From: Opitutus terrae PB90-1
Lineage (GTDB): Bacteria; Verrucomicrobiota; Verrucomicrobiia; Opitutales; Opitutaceae
DNA length: 64,000 nt
Reading direction: 5' to 3'
NCBI RefSeq assembly: GCF_000019965.1
Contig: NC_010571.1
Span: 4,659,001 to 4,723,000, forward strand
The notes under the pieces were generated by a model, which had not been told where the DNA came from, did no database searches, and saw nothing but the letters and a program-made list of their open reading frames with translations. The translations under genes were made by a program, and so were the position numbers. Positions 19,038 to 28,211 of this stretch are shown here, one piece after another. Numbering within the stretch: the first letter of the stretch is position 1; each line of letters begins with the position of its first letter.

Positions 19038-19673
19038 ATGAAACCGCTCACCGAGACGCTGACCGTGCCGCCGTTCCCCACGCGCTATCCGATCCGGCCG
19101 CCGCTCGCGCTGCCGCGCCGCAATCGCAGTGAGGTGATGCCCGAATGGCCGGCCGGCGTGGATGCGGTGCCGGGACTCTCAGCGGACGCGGAGCGCGCGC
19201 TCCGGCGACTCGAAAACTCCCTCGCCGACCGCGAGCGCGCCGTCGCGGAAGCCGAAGCCCGGCTCGCCGAGCGCAACCGGGACCTCGCGGAAATGGAAGC
19301 CTTGCTCCATGCGCGCGAATCGTTGCTCGCTTCGTCATTGCTGCGCCACCCCGACAAACGCGGGATCGTCACGATTCGCGAAGCCGAGGCGCTCAACGGC
19401 CTGAAGGCCGAGCTGGATCAACAGGAGGCCAACCTGCGCGAAGCGCGCCAGACGATGCGCGATCGGGAGAAATTCATGGAGGAGAGCGAAACCCGCCTGT
19501 TCCAGAAGGTGCAGGAGCAGCAGGAAAAGGAAATGGCGCTCGAACAGCGCGAGGAGGATCTCGCGGCCCGCGAGGCGCGGCTGCAAGAGGCCGCCAGCAT
19601 GCTCGGCGCCAGCGGCCCCTCGACTCAGCCGGCGCCCGCGCCGAAGCGCGCCTACGACGAGTGGCGTGAATAG
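19038..19673 (+). CDS. Coiled-coil protein in the ParA operon
   Basis: A 211-residue soluble protein. A Pro-rich N-terminal 45 residues precede about 140 residues of near-continuous charged coiled coil (repeated blocks such as LADRERAVAEAEARLAERN, LKAELDQQEANLREA and KEMALEQREEDLAAREARL). A short Pro/Ala tail ends AYDEWRE. It starts 36 bases after the preceding gene. Coiled-coil partners are common in ParA-driven positioning systems, which makes a scaffold role plausible, but nothing in the sequence fixes it. Confidence 0.8.
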   Translation: MKPLTETLTVPPFPTRYPIRPPLALPRRNRSEVMPEWPAGVDAVPGLSADAERALRRLENSLADRERAVAEAEARLAERNRDLAEMEALLHARESLLASSLLRHPDKRGIVTIREAEALNGLKAELDQQEANLREARQTMRDREKFMEESETRLFQKVQEQQEKEMALEQREEDLAAREARLQEAASMLGASGPSTQPAPAPKRAYDEWRE

Positions 19674-19754
19674 TCCGGCCGCGATGACGGCCGCTCGCCC
19701 CGGACCGATGTTCGCAATGCGAACCTTTCTCCCCCGCACGTCCGTGAGGCTTCG

Positions 19755-19889
19755 CTAGCCCGGAAATTTCATGAACGGGAGTGAAGCTCAGTTCGAAATT
19801 TCCGTCCGCGGGCGGCGCAGCGACCTTGTCGCCGCTAGCCCCGACAGAGTCGGCCCGGAGGGTGATATTTTATGAAATATCCGGGCTAG
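19755..19889. repeat. Dispersed CTAG-bounded palindromic element, copy B
   Basis: A second copy (about 135 bp) of the element at 2359-2503, with termini CTAGCCCGGAAATTTCATGA and TGAAATATCCGGGCTAG. It shares the blocks GGAGTGAAGCTCAG and CTAGCCCCGACAGAGTCGGC. Its right terminal CTAG contains the stop codon (TAG read on the minus strand, 19886-19888) of the adjacent TPR-like gene, mirroring the situation at copy A. Confidence 0.82.
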
Positions 19890-20530
19890 GCTACCGGTTC
19901 GCCGGTCGCGGGCGCTCTCAACTGCGCGCGAAACGACCCCGCCGGGTCCCAGTGTCCGCGGGCCATCGTCAGCGCCACCGACGCGGCACGCACCAGTTCC
20001 TGCGCGCCCGGATCGAGCAGCCGTTGCGCGAGCACGTCGTTGGCGAGCGCGAGCGCGCGCTCCGGCTGGCCATGCGCCAACAGCGCGCGACCCAATGCCA
20101 GCGCGTGGCCGAGATTTCCCGGTGCGATCTCACGCACGGCCTCCAGCGCGAACACCACCGTTCCCGGCCAGGTCAGCGCCTCCGCCGCGCCGGCAAGCTG
20201 CAACCAGCCGCCCACGTGATTCGGGTGCCAGCGCAAAACCCGCTCTGCGCCGCGCGATCGCCGATGCGGATCGCGCGACACCGGACTGAGGTAAATGAGC
20301 CACGCGACGAGCACGCGCGCCCCTCGCGCCAGCCGCGACCGCTGGCGCCATTGCCCGAGTTGCGCCTGGCGCAGCAACCGTCGCACCGCGAGACAGCCGG
20401 GCGCGTCGCGCAACACCTGCGTGCACGCTTCGACCGCGTAAGCGTAGCTTCTCCGCTCCAGCGCCACCCGCGCGTTCTCGACGAGCGTGCGCTGTCGGCC
20501 GTCCAACGCTGATGCGGCGATCTCCGGCAT
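19886..20530 (-). CDS. TPR-like protein
   Basis: A 214-residue protein with helix-turn-helix repeats resembling tetratricopeptides: ARVALERRSYAYAVEACTQVL near the N-terminus and later ALGRALLAHGQPERALALANDVL. Between them RRSRLARGARVLVAWLIYLSP may be a basic, weakly hydrophobic linker. It is probably a protein-interaction scaffold of unknown role. The start at MPEIAAS (20530) is preferred over 20605 because the extra 25 residues look random. The last codon before the stop sits at the edge of a dispersed repeat, so the C-terminus may have been trimmed or altered by it. Confidence 0.65.
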   Translation of the reverse strand: MPEIAASALDGRQRTLVENARVALERRSYAYAVEACTQVLRDAPGCLAVRRLLRQAQLGQWRQRSRLARGARVLVAWLIYLSPVSRDPHRRSRGAERVLRWHPNHVGGWLQLAGAAEALTWPGTVVFALEAVREIAPGNLGHALALGRALLAHGQPERALALANDVLAQRLLDPGAQELVRAASVALTMARGHWDPAGSFRAQLRAPATGEPVA

Positions 20531-20680
20531 GGGCCGAAGCAACGCGTTCGCCGCGCGCCGCGTCAACCTTGATCCTGCGCCGTGACATCGGAGGCGCGGC
20601 GGCATCGCTTCACGCTCGCTGGAGGCGCTTGGCGCTTCCGTCCTGCTCGCGTGCGACCCTCCGCGTGTTCGCCGCGCCCG

Positions 20681-22084
20681 TTACAGCACGTCGAGCTCGG
20701 TGCGCACCGCGGCTTCGATTCGACCCAGGCCCGCCCGCACCACGTCTTCCGTCGGTCCTTCGACGAGCAGCCGGATTCTGGGCTCCGTGCCGGAGTAACG
20801 CACCAGCACGCGACCGCTGGCGCCGAGTTCCGCCTCGAGCGCCTGTACGGCACTCGTCACTCCAGGCAACGTTTCGAGCGGCTTCTTCTCGCGCACTTTC
20901 AGCGCGGCTGAGAGCTGCGGGAACTTCCGCAACATCCGGCGCAGCGCGGACAGCGGCTGGCTGCTGGTGAGCATCACTTCGATCGCTTTCAACGCCGCGA
21001 CGAGCCCGTCGCCGGTCGGCGACAACTCCGCGCAAATGATATGTCCGCTCGACTCGCCGCCAAGCGTGGCACCTTCCGCCAGCATCCGCTCGATCACATA
21101 GCGATCGCCGACCGCGGTCCGGCACACGCGTCCGCCCAGCGCCGTAACCGCCGCATCGACGCCGAGATTGCTCTGCACCGTAACCACGAGCGTTTTCTTC
21201 ACCAGCGTGCCGCGGCGCAGCGCCTGCACCGCCAGGATCGTCAAAAGCTCATCGCCGTCGAGCACCTCGCCGTGCTCATCACACAGCACACAACGATCGC
21301 CGTCGCCGTCGTGCGCAATGCCGAGCCGGGCGCCGGCGGCCCGCACCTCCGCGACGAGTCGCTGCGGATGTTCGCTGCCCACCGCCGCGTTGATGTTGGC
21401 CCCATCCGGCGCCGCGCCGATGCCGATCACCTCGGCGCCGAGTGCGCGCAGCACCGCCGGCGTCGTTTCGCAGGTCGCACCGTTCGCCGTATCCACAACG
21501 ATGCGCCAGCCGCGGAGCGCGTTCTCCGGCAGCAGCGCTTGGCACGACTTAATGTAGTCCGCCGCCGATGAAACGCTCACCGCGTCGGCCGCCTTCGTGG
21601 CTGCGCCCGCCTCTTTTGCAGCCGCGTCCGTTAGGATGCGGTTTGAGCCCTCGCTCGCCGCCGCAACCGGTGCCCCGACCACCGCGGAGTCCGGCAGCAG
21701 CGCCTCGATCGCGGCCTCGTCCGCATCCGTCAGCTTGAGTCCGCCGGATCCGAAAAACTTGATGCCGTTGTCGCGTGCCGGATTGTGCGAGGCGGTGATG
21801 ACGACGCCGAGCGCCGCCTGCGCGCGCACCACGCTGCGCGCCACCGCCGGCGTCGGCACCACGCCGAGCGACACCGGTTCGAGCCCGCCCGCGCGCAACC
21901 CGCGCGCCACCGCGGCTTCCAGGGCCGGGCCGGACGCCCGCGTGTCCCGGCCGATCAGCGCGGTTCCGCGCCGCCGTGACCAGCAGGCGACGGCAAAGCC
22001 CAACCGTTCGGCAAAGGCTTCATTGATCAGCGGCCCACCGTAGGGCCCGCGCACGCCGTCGGTGCCAAAATAAATCCGGCTCAC
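20681..22084 (-). CDS. glmM: Phosphoglucosamine mutase
   Basis: A 467-residue enzyme converting glucosamine-6-phosphate to glucosamine-1-phosphate for peptidoglycan and LPS precursors. All phosphohexomutase landmarks are present: YFGTDGVRG at the N-terminus, phosphoserine loop TASHNP with Ser99, Mg loop DGDGDR at 259-264, sugar loop GGESSGH near 343, and phosphate-binding RYSGTEPRIRL near the C-terminus. Length is about 20 residues above the usual 445. Same strand as trpD upstream but separated from it by 249 bases, so independent expression is likely. Confidence 0.95.
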   Translation of the reverse strand: MSRIYFGTDGVRGPYGGPLINEAFAERLGFAVACWSRRRGTALIGRDTRASGPALEAAVARGLRAGGLEPVSLGVVPTPAVARSVVRAQAALGVVITASHNPARDNGIKFFGSGGLKLTDADEAAIEALLPDSAVVGAPVAAASEGSNRILTDAAAKEAGAATKAADAVSVSSAADYIKSCQALLPENALRGWRIVVDTANGATCETTPAVLRALGAEVIGIGAAPDGANINAAVGSEHPQRLVAEVRAAGARLGIAHDGDGDRCVLCDEHGEVLDGDELLTILAVQALRRGTLVKKTLVVTVQSNLGVDAAVTALGGRVCRTAVGDRYVIERMLAEGATLGGESSGHIICAELSPTGDGLVAALKAIEVMLTSSQPLSALRRMLRKFPQLSAALKVREKKPLETLPGVTSAVQALEAELGASGRVLVRYSGTEPRIRLLVEGPTEDVVRAGLGRIEAAVRTELDVL

Positions 22085-22249
22085 GGCTGCGAATGCCCTC
22101 CCGCTGACCAGGCCCGCAAGGGGCGGGAAATCCGAAGCACAAAATCCGTACCGAGGCCGCCGGCCGACAGCCTGACAATTCGAAAGAAACTCGAATATCT
22201 GGGTTCAAAGATCCCGGAGCATGCCAGGGGCCTCGCCGCCGCGTTGTCG

Positions 22250-22332
22250 ATTTCAGTCATTAGGCGATTCGGATTTCCTTCGGACTTCGACATTCGGATT
22301 TCGAGATTCGGGTTTCGGATTTCGGATTTCCG
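22250..22332. repeat. Degenerate TTCGGATTT short tandem repeats
   Basis: Seven or so imperfect copies of TTCGGATTT / TTCGACATTCGG lie between glmM and trpD, immediately downstream of trpD. Antisense translation gives the repetitive KSEIRNP-type peptide that appears as spurious ORF ends in many genomes. Spacing is irregular and units are 7-10 bases, so this is not a CRISPR array. Confidence 0.7.
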
Positions 22333-22333
22333 C

Positions 22334-23380
22334 TCACGACGCATAAAACTCCCGCGTCGCGCTGATCTTCTCCGCCACGGCGCCGCCAAGCAGCAGGTCA
22401 CGCGCAATCGGCACGCCCTCCTTCACGCTGCCGGTTTTGCCCACGATCCAGAGACAAACGGCGGCGTTGAACGCGATGGTGTCGACTAGTCCGGTCGGAC
22501 CGCGTCCAGCCAGCACGGCCTGGGTGATCGCGAGATTCGTCGCCAGGTCGCCGCCCTGCAGCTCCGCAAACGGCGAGGCCCGCAACCCAAAGTCGGCGGG
22601 GTTCCATTCCGCGTTCACGTCACGCAGCCGGCCGGCGCCGCGCACTAGATTCGGCGTGGCCGTGGTCAGTTCGTCGATGCCACGCTGCGGATCAATGACG
22701 CCGTGCACGGCGAGTCCCGCCCGCGTGCCCAAGGCGTCGAGCGCGGCCGCGAGCTTCGGCACCCACGCCTGCGAAAACACTCCAATCAACGAATGCGCCG
22801 GCCGGCCGGGGTTGATCAACGGCCCAAGGATGTTGAACACGGAGCGTTTGCCCTGCGCCGCGAGCGCTTTCCGCGCGGGAGCGATGTGCCGGAACGCCGG
22901 ATGATACGCCGGCGCGAAAAAGAACACGAAGCCGAGCTCGTCCAGCGCGTGCCGGATCTTCGTCAACGGCGCGTCAAGCGTGACGCCGAGTCCCGCCAGC
23001 AGATCCGCGCTGCCGCATTTCGAGGTGATGCCGCGGTTGCCATGCTTCATCACCTTCACGCCTGCGCTCGCCAGTACCAGCACGACGAGACTCGAGATGT
23101 TGAATCCGCCCGCGTGATCGCCGCCAGTGCCCACGATGTCGATCGCCTGCGGCGCCCACTTTTCCACGCCGGGATTCACCGCTCGCGCCAGAAACGCCCG
23201 CGCGAACCCCGCCACTTCGTCGGCGGTTTCGCCCTTCGCCGCCAACGCGGCCAGGAATGCAGTCTTGGCCTCGTCCGTCTCCTCAGTCTCCATCAACGCA
23301 AGCGCCGCGCTCTCGACTTCGGCCGGCCCGAGGTTCTGGCCCGCGACGAGGGAAGTGGTGAGTTCAGCGAGTTGCGGCAT
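22334..23380 (-). CDS. trpD: Anthranilate phosphoribosyltransferase
   Basis: A 348-residue enzyme transferring phosphoribose from PRPP to anthranilate in tryptophan synthesis. Diagnostic motifs are GTGGD at residues 84-88 followed by NIS at 94-96 (PRPP site), KHGNRGITSKCGSAD at 112-126, and FNILGPLINP. The start at MPQLAEL is chosen because the in-frame extension upstream is only the translation of a dispersed palindrome. No other trp genes flank it. It is divergent from uppP. Confidence 0.95.
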   Translation of the reverse strand: MPQLAELTTSLVAGQNLGPAEVESAALALMETEETDEAKTAFLAALAAKGETADEVAGFARAFLARAVNPGVEKWAPQAIDIVGTGGDHAGGFNISSLVVLVLASAGVKVMKHGNRGITSKCGSADLLAGLGVTLDAPLTKIRHALDELGFVFFFAPAYHPAFRHIAPARKALAAQGKRSVFNILGPLINPGRPAHSLIGVFSQAWVPKLAAALDALGTRAGLAVHGVIDPQRGIDELTTATPNLVRGAGRLRDVNAEWNPADFGLRASPFAELQGGDLATNLAITQAVLAGRGPTGLVDTIAFNAAVCLWIVGKTGSVKEGVPIARDLLLGGAVAEKISATREFYAS

Positions 23381-23452
23381 GGATCGAAGCAAATGGTCGC
23401 TGACCAAACCCGGACACCCAAGCGATGGACTCAATACGAAAATTTTTCGGGG

Positions 23453-23520
23453 GTGGCACGGGCGTCCCGCCCGTGACGGCGTGGGGCGCCGCCAAATCAC
23501 GGGCAGGATGCCCGTGCCAC
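23453..23520. repeat. GTGGCAC-type dispersed palindrome
   Basis: A full copy with both arms (GTGGCACGGGCGTCC and GGATGCCCGTGCCAC) between the divergent trpD and uppP genes. It is preceded by a T-rich run (AATTTTTCGG), as is the copy at 58856-58948. It overlaps the likely promoter region of both genes. Confidence 0.85.
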
Positions 23521-23619
23521 TGCGACCAGCCGCCGCACGTGCGCTGCGGGCGGACGCGCGCTCGCGGCGAGCAGCCAAATTCGTTTGCCCCTTCCTCTGA
23601 AACTTGAAACCAACGCGAC

Positions 23620-24639
23620 GTGCGTATCCGTCTGCTCCTCCTCGCCACCGTCCTCGTTGCCTCCGCGGCGGCGCAGCCTGTTCTCGAAAAAGCCGCACCC
23701 CCGCCGGCCGGGCCGCTGGCTGAACTCTCGCTCGCCGATGCCGCCGTGCTCGGCGCGGTGGAGGGCATCACCGAATACCTGCCGGTCTCTTCGACCGGGC
23801 ACCTGATCATCGCCGCGCGCGCGTTGCGCGTGGATTCGAACCTGCCGCTGCGCCGCGCCAACGGCGAAGTGCACTGGTTCGTGCCACCCACGGCAAAACA
23901 CCCCGACGGCGTTCCGCTCACGCTGAAGCTCGCCGCCGACACCTACGTTGTGGTGATTCAGTTCGGTGCGATCGCTGCCGTCGGGATGCTCTACTGGCGA
24001 CAACTCGTCGCGATGCTGCTCGGACTGCTCGGTCGTGATCCCGCCGGCCTGCGGCTGTTGCGCAATGTCCTGCTCGCTTTCCTGCCGGCGGCGATCGTGG
24101 GCTTTCTGGTGCACGACTGGATCGACACCCATCTTTTTTCGCTCGAGGCGGTGATCGCCGCTCAGGTGGCCGGCGCGGGACTGATTCTCTGGGCCGAACG
24201 CTACCGCCGTCGTCGCGTTGCCACCACGGCCCGCCATCCTGAGTTCCCGACCGATCTCTCGATGGGCGCCGCGTTCCGGATCGGGCTGCTCCAATGCGTC
24301 TCGCTCTGGCCGGGCACGAGTCGCTCGATGATGACGATCATCGGCGGCTATCTCGCCGGATTGGATCCCCGCCGGTCGGCCGAGTTCAGCTTCCTGCTCG
24401 GGTTTGTCACGCTCAGCGCCGCGACCGTCTATAAAAGCCTGAAAACCGGCGAGGCGATGATCATGATCTTTGGCTGGCCGCACGTCTTGTTCGGCTGCGT
24501 CGTGGCGGCGATCACCGCCGCGCTCGCCGTCAAGTTTCTGGTCGGCTGGCTCTCCCGCCACGGGATGGCGATCTTCGCCTACTACCGCCTCGCGCTGGCC
24601 GCCGGGCTCGGAATCCTCGCCGCCGTCGGCTGGTTGTAG
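23620..24639 (+). CDS. uppP: Undecaprenyl-diphosphatase (UppP/BacA family)
   Basis: A 339-residue polytopic membrane phosphatase that recycles undecaprenyl diphosphate, the lipid carrier for cell-wall and envelope glycans. The two catalytic motifs are present: EGITEYLPVSSTGHLI (about 48-63) and PGTSRSMMTIIGG around residue 230. It starts with GTG at 23620. The N-terminus carries a signal-like segment (RLLLLATVLVASAAA) and the first 40 residues are an extension relative to the ~270-residue family norm. A 60-residue insertion between the first motif and the next helix (HWFVPPTAKHP region) also adds length. Confidence 0.92.
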   Translation: MRIRLLLLATVLVASAAAQPVLEKAAPPPAGPLAELSLADAAVLGAVEGITEYLPVSSTGHLIIAARALRVDSNLPLRRANGEVHWFVPPTAKHPDGVPLTLKLAADTYVVVIQFGAIAAVGMLYWRQLVAMLLGLLGRDPAGLRLLRNVLLAFLPAAIVGFLVHDWIDTHLFSLEAVIAAQVAGAGLILWAERYRRRRVATTARHPEFPTDLSMGAAFRIGLLQCVSLWPGTSRSMMTIIGGYLAGLDPRRSAEFSFLLGFVTLSAATVYKSLKTGEAMIMIFGWPHVLFGCVVAAITAALAVKFLVGWLSRHGMAIFAYYRLALAAGLGILAAVGWL

Positions 24640-24867
24640 CCGGCGGATGCCGTCTCCGGCGGGTTTTTGGAAGGCCGGGTCCCCCCCCTCCGGCCCCAGC
24701 CCGGCGGAGACGCCGGGCTCCACCTTTGCAGACGGCGCCCCGGCCCGCCGGGGATGCGGCAAGGATGGCGCTTGACGCGCAAAACCGCGGCTCTTTACTC
24801 CGACCCCTTCACCTGACGCAAAGCGGCTCCCGCCGCCGCGCGGCGTGTATCTTTTCACTTTACTCAC
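24640..24867. other. GC-rich intergenic region with hairpin
   Basis: Between uppP and rpmF. It contains a perfect 9-bp stem (AGCCCGGCG / CGCCGGGCT, 24698-24719, GAGA loop) in a sequence resembling other local intergenic repeats. The AT-rich stretch just before rpmF (TCTTTTCACTTTACTCAC) is likely its leader. No gene is seen. Confidence 0.55.
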
Positions 24868-25047
24868 ATGGCCAATCCGAAACGCAAGCAGTCCAAACGC
24901 CGCAGCGCCAACCGCCGCGCCGCTAACGCTTTCATCGCTCCCGAGTTCGCCAAAGATCCGACCGATGGCAGTGCCTTCCGTCCGCACCGCGTGAATCCGA
25001 AGAATGGCATGTATCGCGGTCGCCAAGTGCTGAACGTCGAGGTCTGA
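24868..25047 (+). CDS. rpmF: 50S ribosomal protein L32
   Basis: A 59-residue ribosomal protein bL32 of the large subunit. The start MANPKRKQSKRRSANRRAA is the diagnostic basic N-terminus of the family. The C-terminal half lacks the usual CxxC...C zinc site (it reads PHRVNPKNGMYRGRQVL), so this is a zinc-free variant. It lies 35 bases upstream of plsX in the widely conserved order rpmF-plsX-fabH. Confidence 0.92.
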   Translation: MANPKRKQSKRRSANRRAANAFIAPEFAKDPTDGSAFRPHRVNPKNGMYRGRQVLNVEV

Positions 25048-25082
25048 GCCTCGCCCAGTTCCTCCGGACCGCTGTCCACGAA

Positions 25083-26135
25083 ATGGGCACCACATCCGGC
25101 CAAACCGGGCGTATCGCGGTCGATGCCATGGGCGGCGATCTCGGTCCGGCTGAGGTCGTTGAGGCTGTTCGCCTGGCTTTGCGCCAGTACCCGGGTTTAA
25201 ACCCGATCACGCTCGTCGGCGATCGCGCCGTGCTCGAGCCGCTGCTCGCGCGCGTGCGCCGCCGGCCCGAGCAGCTGACCATCCATCACGCGTCCGAGGT
25301 CGTCACGATGGACGACAAGCCGCTGATGGCGCTGAAGCGCAAAAAGGATTCGTCCATGGTCCGGGCCATCGAGCTCGTGAAGGACGGTCAGGCGAGCGTC
25401 GTCGTCAGCTGCGGCAACACCGGCGCGCTGATGGCCGCCGGCACTTTGCGGCTCCGCACCATGGAGGGCGTCGCCCGCCCCGCCCTCGCCGCCGTCGTTC
25501 CGCGGCAGAATGGCCATTTTGTCCTGATCGATGCCGGCGCCAATCCGGACGCCAAGCCCGAGCACCTGGTCCACAACGCCATTCTCGGCAGTCACTATTG
25601 TCGCGTGATGCTGGGCATCGCCCGACCGCGCGTCGGGCTGATGACCATCGGCACCGAGGAGGGCAAGGGCAACGCGCTCATCACCGAGACCAACGAGCTG
25701 CTGCGCCGCACCACCGATTTGATCAACTACGCCGGCCCGATCGAGGGCTTCCACGTTTTTGCCGAACACGTCGACGTGGTCGTGTGCGACGGCTTCGTCG
25801 GCAACATCATGATCAAGAGCTGGGAGTCGCTCGTGAAGTTCTTCTCCGGCATGTTGCGCGAGGAGCTGCAGGCGAACCCGGTGCGCGCGGTCGGCGCGCT
25901 GATGTCCAAGGGCGCGTTCAATGCGCTGCGCGAGCGGATCAATCCCGAGCGCTACGGCGGAGCGCCGTTGCTTGGGCTCCGCGGCAACATTCTCAAAGCC
26001 CACGGCTCGTCGAATCGCCGCGCGATCAAGAGCGCGATTCACGCCGCCAGCCAAATCATTCGCGCTGACATGAACCAGCGCATCGAGGCCGACATCGCTC
26101 GCGCCAACGATCTTCTCGCCGTGCCGGTGGCCTGA
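25083..26135 (+). CDS. plsX: Phosphate acyltransferase
   Basis: A 350-residue soluble enzyme that makes acyl-phosphate from acyl-ACP, the first donor for phospholipid synthesis. Family marks are RIAVDAMGGDLGP at the N-terminus, VVSCGNTGALMAAG, FVLIDAGANPDAKPEHLV, and VVCDGFVGNIMIK. Length matches the usual 330-350. It sits between rpmF and fabH in one transcription unit, 35 bases from each. Confidence 0.95.
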   Translation: MGTTSGQTGRIAVDAMGGDLGPAEVVEAVRLALRQYPGLNPITLVGDRAVLEPLLARVRRRPEQLTIHHASEVVTMDDKPLMALKRKKDSSMVRAIELVKDGQASVVVSCGNTGALMAAGTLRLRTMEGVARPALAAVVPRQNGHFVLIDAGANPDAKPEHLVHNAILGSHYCRVMLGIARPRVGLMTIGTEEGKGNALITETNELLRRTTDLINYAGPIEGFHVFAEHVDVVVCDGFVGNIMIKSWESLVKFFSGMLREELQANPVRAVGALMSKGAFNALRERINPERYGGAPLLGLRGNILKAHGSSNRRAIKSAIHAASQIIRADMNQRIEADIARANDLLAVPVA

Positions 26136-26170
26136 CCGCCCCCGCAGCCGCCGCGGCTCCAGCCTCTATC

Positions 26171-27163
26171 ATGGCTAACGCCTCCACCGTGATTCTGGGC
26201 ACGGGCGCCTATGCGCCGGCCCGGGTCCTCACCAACGATGAGCTTTCGCGGACGGTCGACACCTCCGACGAATGGATCCGCACGCGGACCGGGATTCGCG
26301 AACGCCGGATCGCGGCGCCGGGCGAGGCCTGTTCCGACATGGCCGTGCAAGCCGCGCAGGCGGCGCTCGCCGACGCGAAGGTGGCGCCGGCCGATATCGA
26401 TCTCCTGATTGTCGCGACGGTCACGCCCGACCTGCCGATGCCGTCGGCCGCGTGCGTCGTCCAGCACAAGCTCGGGCTGCGCACCGACGTCGCTTGCTTC
26501 GACCTCAACGCGGCGTGCTCCGGCTTCCTCTACTCGCTCGACGTCGGTTGTGCGATGCTGGCGAGCGGTCGCTATCGCCACGCGCTCGTGATCGGCGTGG
26601 AGCGGCTCTCGTCCGTGCTCGACTGGTCCGACCGCACCACCTGCGTGCTGTTCGGCGACGGCGCCGGCGCCGCGGTGCTCGGACGCAGCGACCAGGCGGG
26701 CCTCGGCCTGCTCGGCACCAAGCTCGGTTCGCTCGGGGAGAACACCGAGTTGCTTTACATGACCCACGGCAGCCACGGGAAAGGCGATGCGCCGGAAGAC
26801 GTCGAGACCAACGGCCACTTCATCCGGATGAAGGGCAAGGAGGTCTTCAAACTCGCGGTGCGCGTGATGGACGAAGCCGCGCGGGATATTCTGGAACAAC
26901 AGCATGTCACGGCGGATCAGATTGCCCTCGTGATCCCGCATCAGGCGAACATGCGTATCATCGAGGCCATTTCCCAATATCTGGAGCTCCCGATGGAGCG
27001 GTTCTTCGTCAACGTGGACCGTTATGGCAACACCTCCGCGGCCTCCATTCCGATCGCCCTCGACGAGGCTCGTCGCAGCGGCCGGATCAAGCCGGGTGAC
27101 CTCACTTTGCTCGTCGCGTTTGGGGCGGGCTTGACCTACGCAAGCGCGCTGATTCGCTGGTAA
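26171..27163 (+). CDS. fabH: Beta-ketoacyl-ACP synthase III
   Basis: A 330-residue condensing enzyme starting fatty-acid synthesis from acetyl-CoA and malonyl-ACP. The catalytic triad is complete: Cys116 in NAACSGFLY, His257 in IPHQANMRI and Asn287 in YGNTSAAS. The N-terminal DEWIRTRTGI is also typical. It follows plsX by 35 bases and precedes the bamD-like gene by 10, so membrane-lipid and outer-membrane assembly genes share an operon. Confidence 0.96.
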   Translation: MANASTVILGTGAYAPARVLTNDELSRTVDTSDEWIRTRTGIRERRIAAPGEACSDMAVQAAQAALADAKVAPADIDLLIVATVTPDLPMPSAACVVQHKLGLRTDVACFDLNAACSGFLYSLDVGCAMLASGRYRHALVIGVERLSSVLDWSDRTTCVLFGDGAGAAVLGRSDQAGLGLLGTKLGSLGENTELLYMTHGSHGKGDAPEDVETNGHFIRMKGKEVFKLAVRVMDEAARDILEQQHVTADQIALVIPHQANMRIIEAISQYLELPMERFFVNVDRYGNTSAASIPIALDEARRSGRIKPGDLTLLVAFGAGLTYASALIRW

Positions 27164-27173
27164 TTCCTTCTGC

Positions 27174-28211
27174 ATGCCCACCACCTTCGCTCGCGCATTC
27201 GGCGCTCTTTGCCTGCTCTTTTCGTTGTCTTGCCTGCTCGCGACTGCAGCGCGGGCCGATCTCGTGTGGAACCCCAACACGGGCTGGCGGATCGAGGGCG
27301 GCGTGCTGTCCGAGATCACCGGCAGCGACGCCCACAACGCGCTGAACCTGATGAATCGCGCGCGCGAGCTCGAGGAGGACGGCAGCCGTGGCGCCGCCAT
27401 CCGGCGCTATAAGAAAGTGGCGAAGCGATACCCGGCGTCGATCTACGCCTCCGAAGCGCTCTACCGCTCGGGCAAGCTCTACCTGGCCCGCAGACAGTAT
27501 TTCAGATCGTTCGAGGCCTTCATGGAGGTGACCACGCGTTACCCAAATACGAAGCACTTCAACGACGTCATCGGCGAGGAATACCGGATCGCCAGCGCGC
27601 TGCTCGACGGCGCTCGCAACCGCTGGTGGGGCTGGTTTCCCGGCTTCACCAACCGCAGCCGCGCGATCGATTACTTTGAGATCATTGTCCAGACGGCGCC
27701 CTACAGCGATTACGCGCCGCTCGCGCTGATGAACAAGGCCCGCGGTCACCTGCGCGCCCGCGAAACCGAGGAGGCGATCGACGCGCTGGACCGGATGATC
27801 AACCAGTATCCGCAAAGCCTGCTCGCACCCGACGCCTACCTGAAGCTCGCGCAGACCCACGCGCTGCTCGTCGAGGGACCCAACTACGACCAGGGCTCGA
27901 CCAAGGAAGCGATCACCTATTACGAGGATTTCCTGATTCTCTTCCCCAACGATCCCAACGTGCCGACAGCAGCCAAGGGTCTCGACGAAATGAAGCAGGT
28001 GCTGGCCGAGAGCAAAATCCGGATCGGCGATTTCTATTTCTACAAGCGCGACAATTACACCGCCGCGCGCGTGTTCTACAACGAGGCGATCACGTCGTAT
28101 CCCGACTCGCCGGTGGCGCAGCGCGCCCGGACAAAGCTCGCGGAAGTCGAGGCCAAGGCGTCGGTGAAGCCGGGCGAAGCGCCGCGCAAGAAGCGGTTTT
28201 TCTTCTTCTGA
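27174..28211 (+). CDS. bamD: Outer-membrane assembly TPR protein (BamD-like)
   Basis: A 345-residue exported protein with a signal peptide (about 1-28, ATAARAD). It then carries at least five TPR-type helical pairs, including AAIRRYKKVAKRYPASIYASEALYRSG, and AIDALDRMINQYPQSLLAPDAYLKLA (each quoted by its recognisable core). This layout is that of BamD/YfiO, part of the complex that inserts outer-membrane barrels. The Cys of a lipobox is not where expected after the hydrophobic segment (only Cys20 precedes), so lipidation is uncertain. It starts 10 bases after fabH. The symbol is by family resemblance. Confidence 0.8.
   Translation: MPTTFARAFGALCLLFSLSCLLATAARADLVWNPNTGWRIEGGVLSEITGSDAHNALNLMNRARELEEDGSRGAAIRRYKKVAKRYPASIYASEALYRSGKLYLARRQYFRSFEAFMEVTTRYPNTKHFNDVIGEEYRIASALLDGARNRWWGWFPGFTNRSRAIDYFEIIVQTAPYSDYAPLALMNKARGHLRARETEEAIDALDRMINQYPQSLLAPDAYLKLAQTHALLVEGPNYDQGSTKEAITYYEDFLILFPNDPNVPTAAKGLDEMKQVLAESKIRIGDFYFYKRDNYTAARVFYNEAITSYPDSPVAQRARTKLAEVEAKASVKPGEAPRKKRFFFF

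Noticed and set aside
22250-22332. CRISPR array
   Set aside because: The repeats are 7-10 bases, irregular and degenerate, with no unique spacers and no cas genes nearby.
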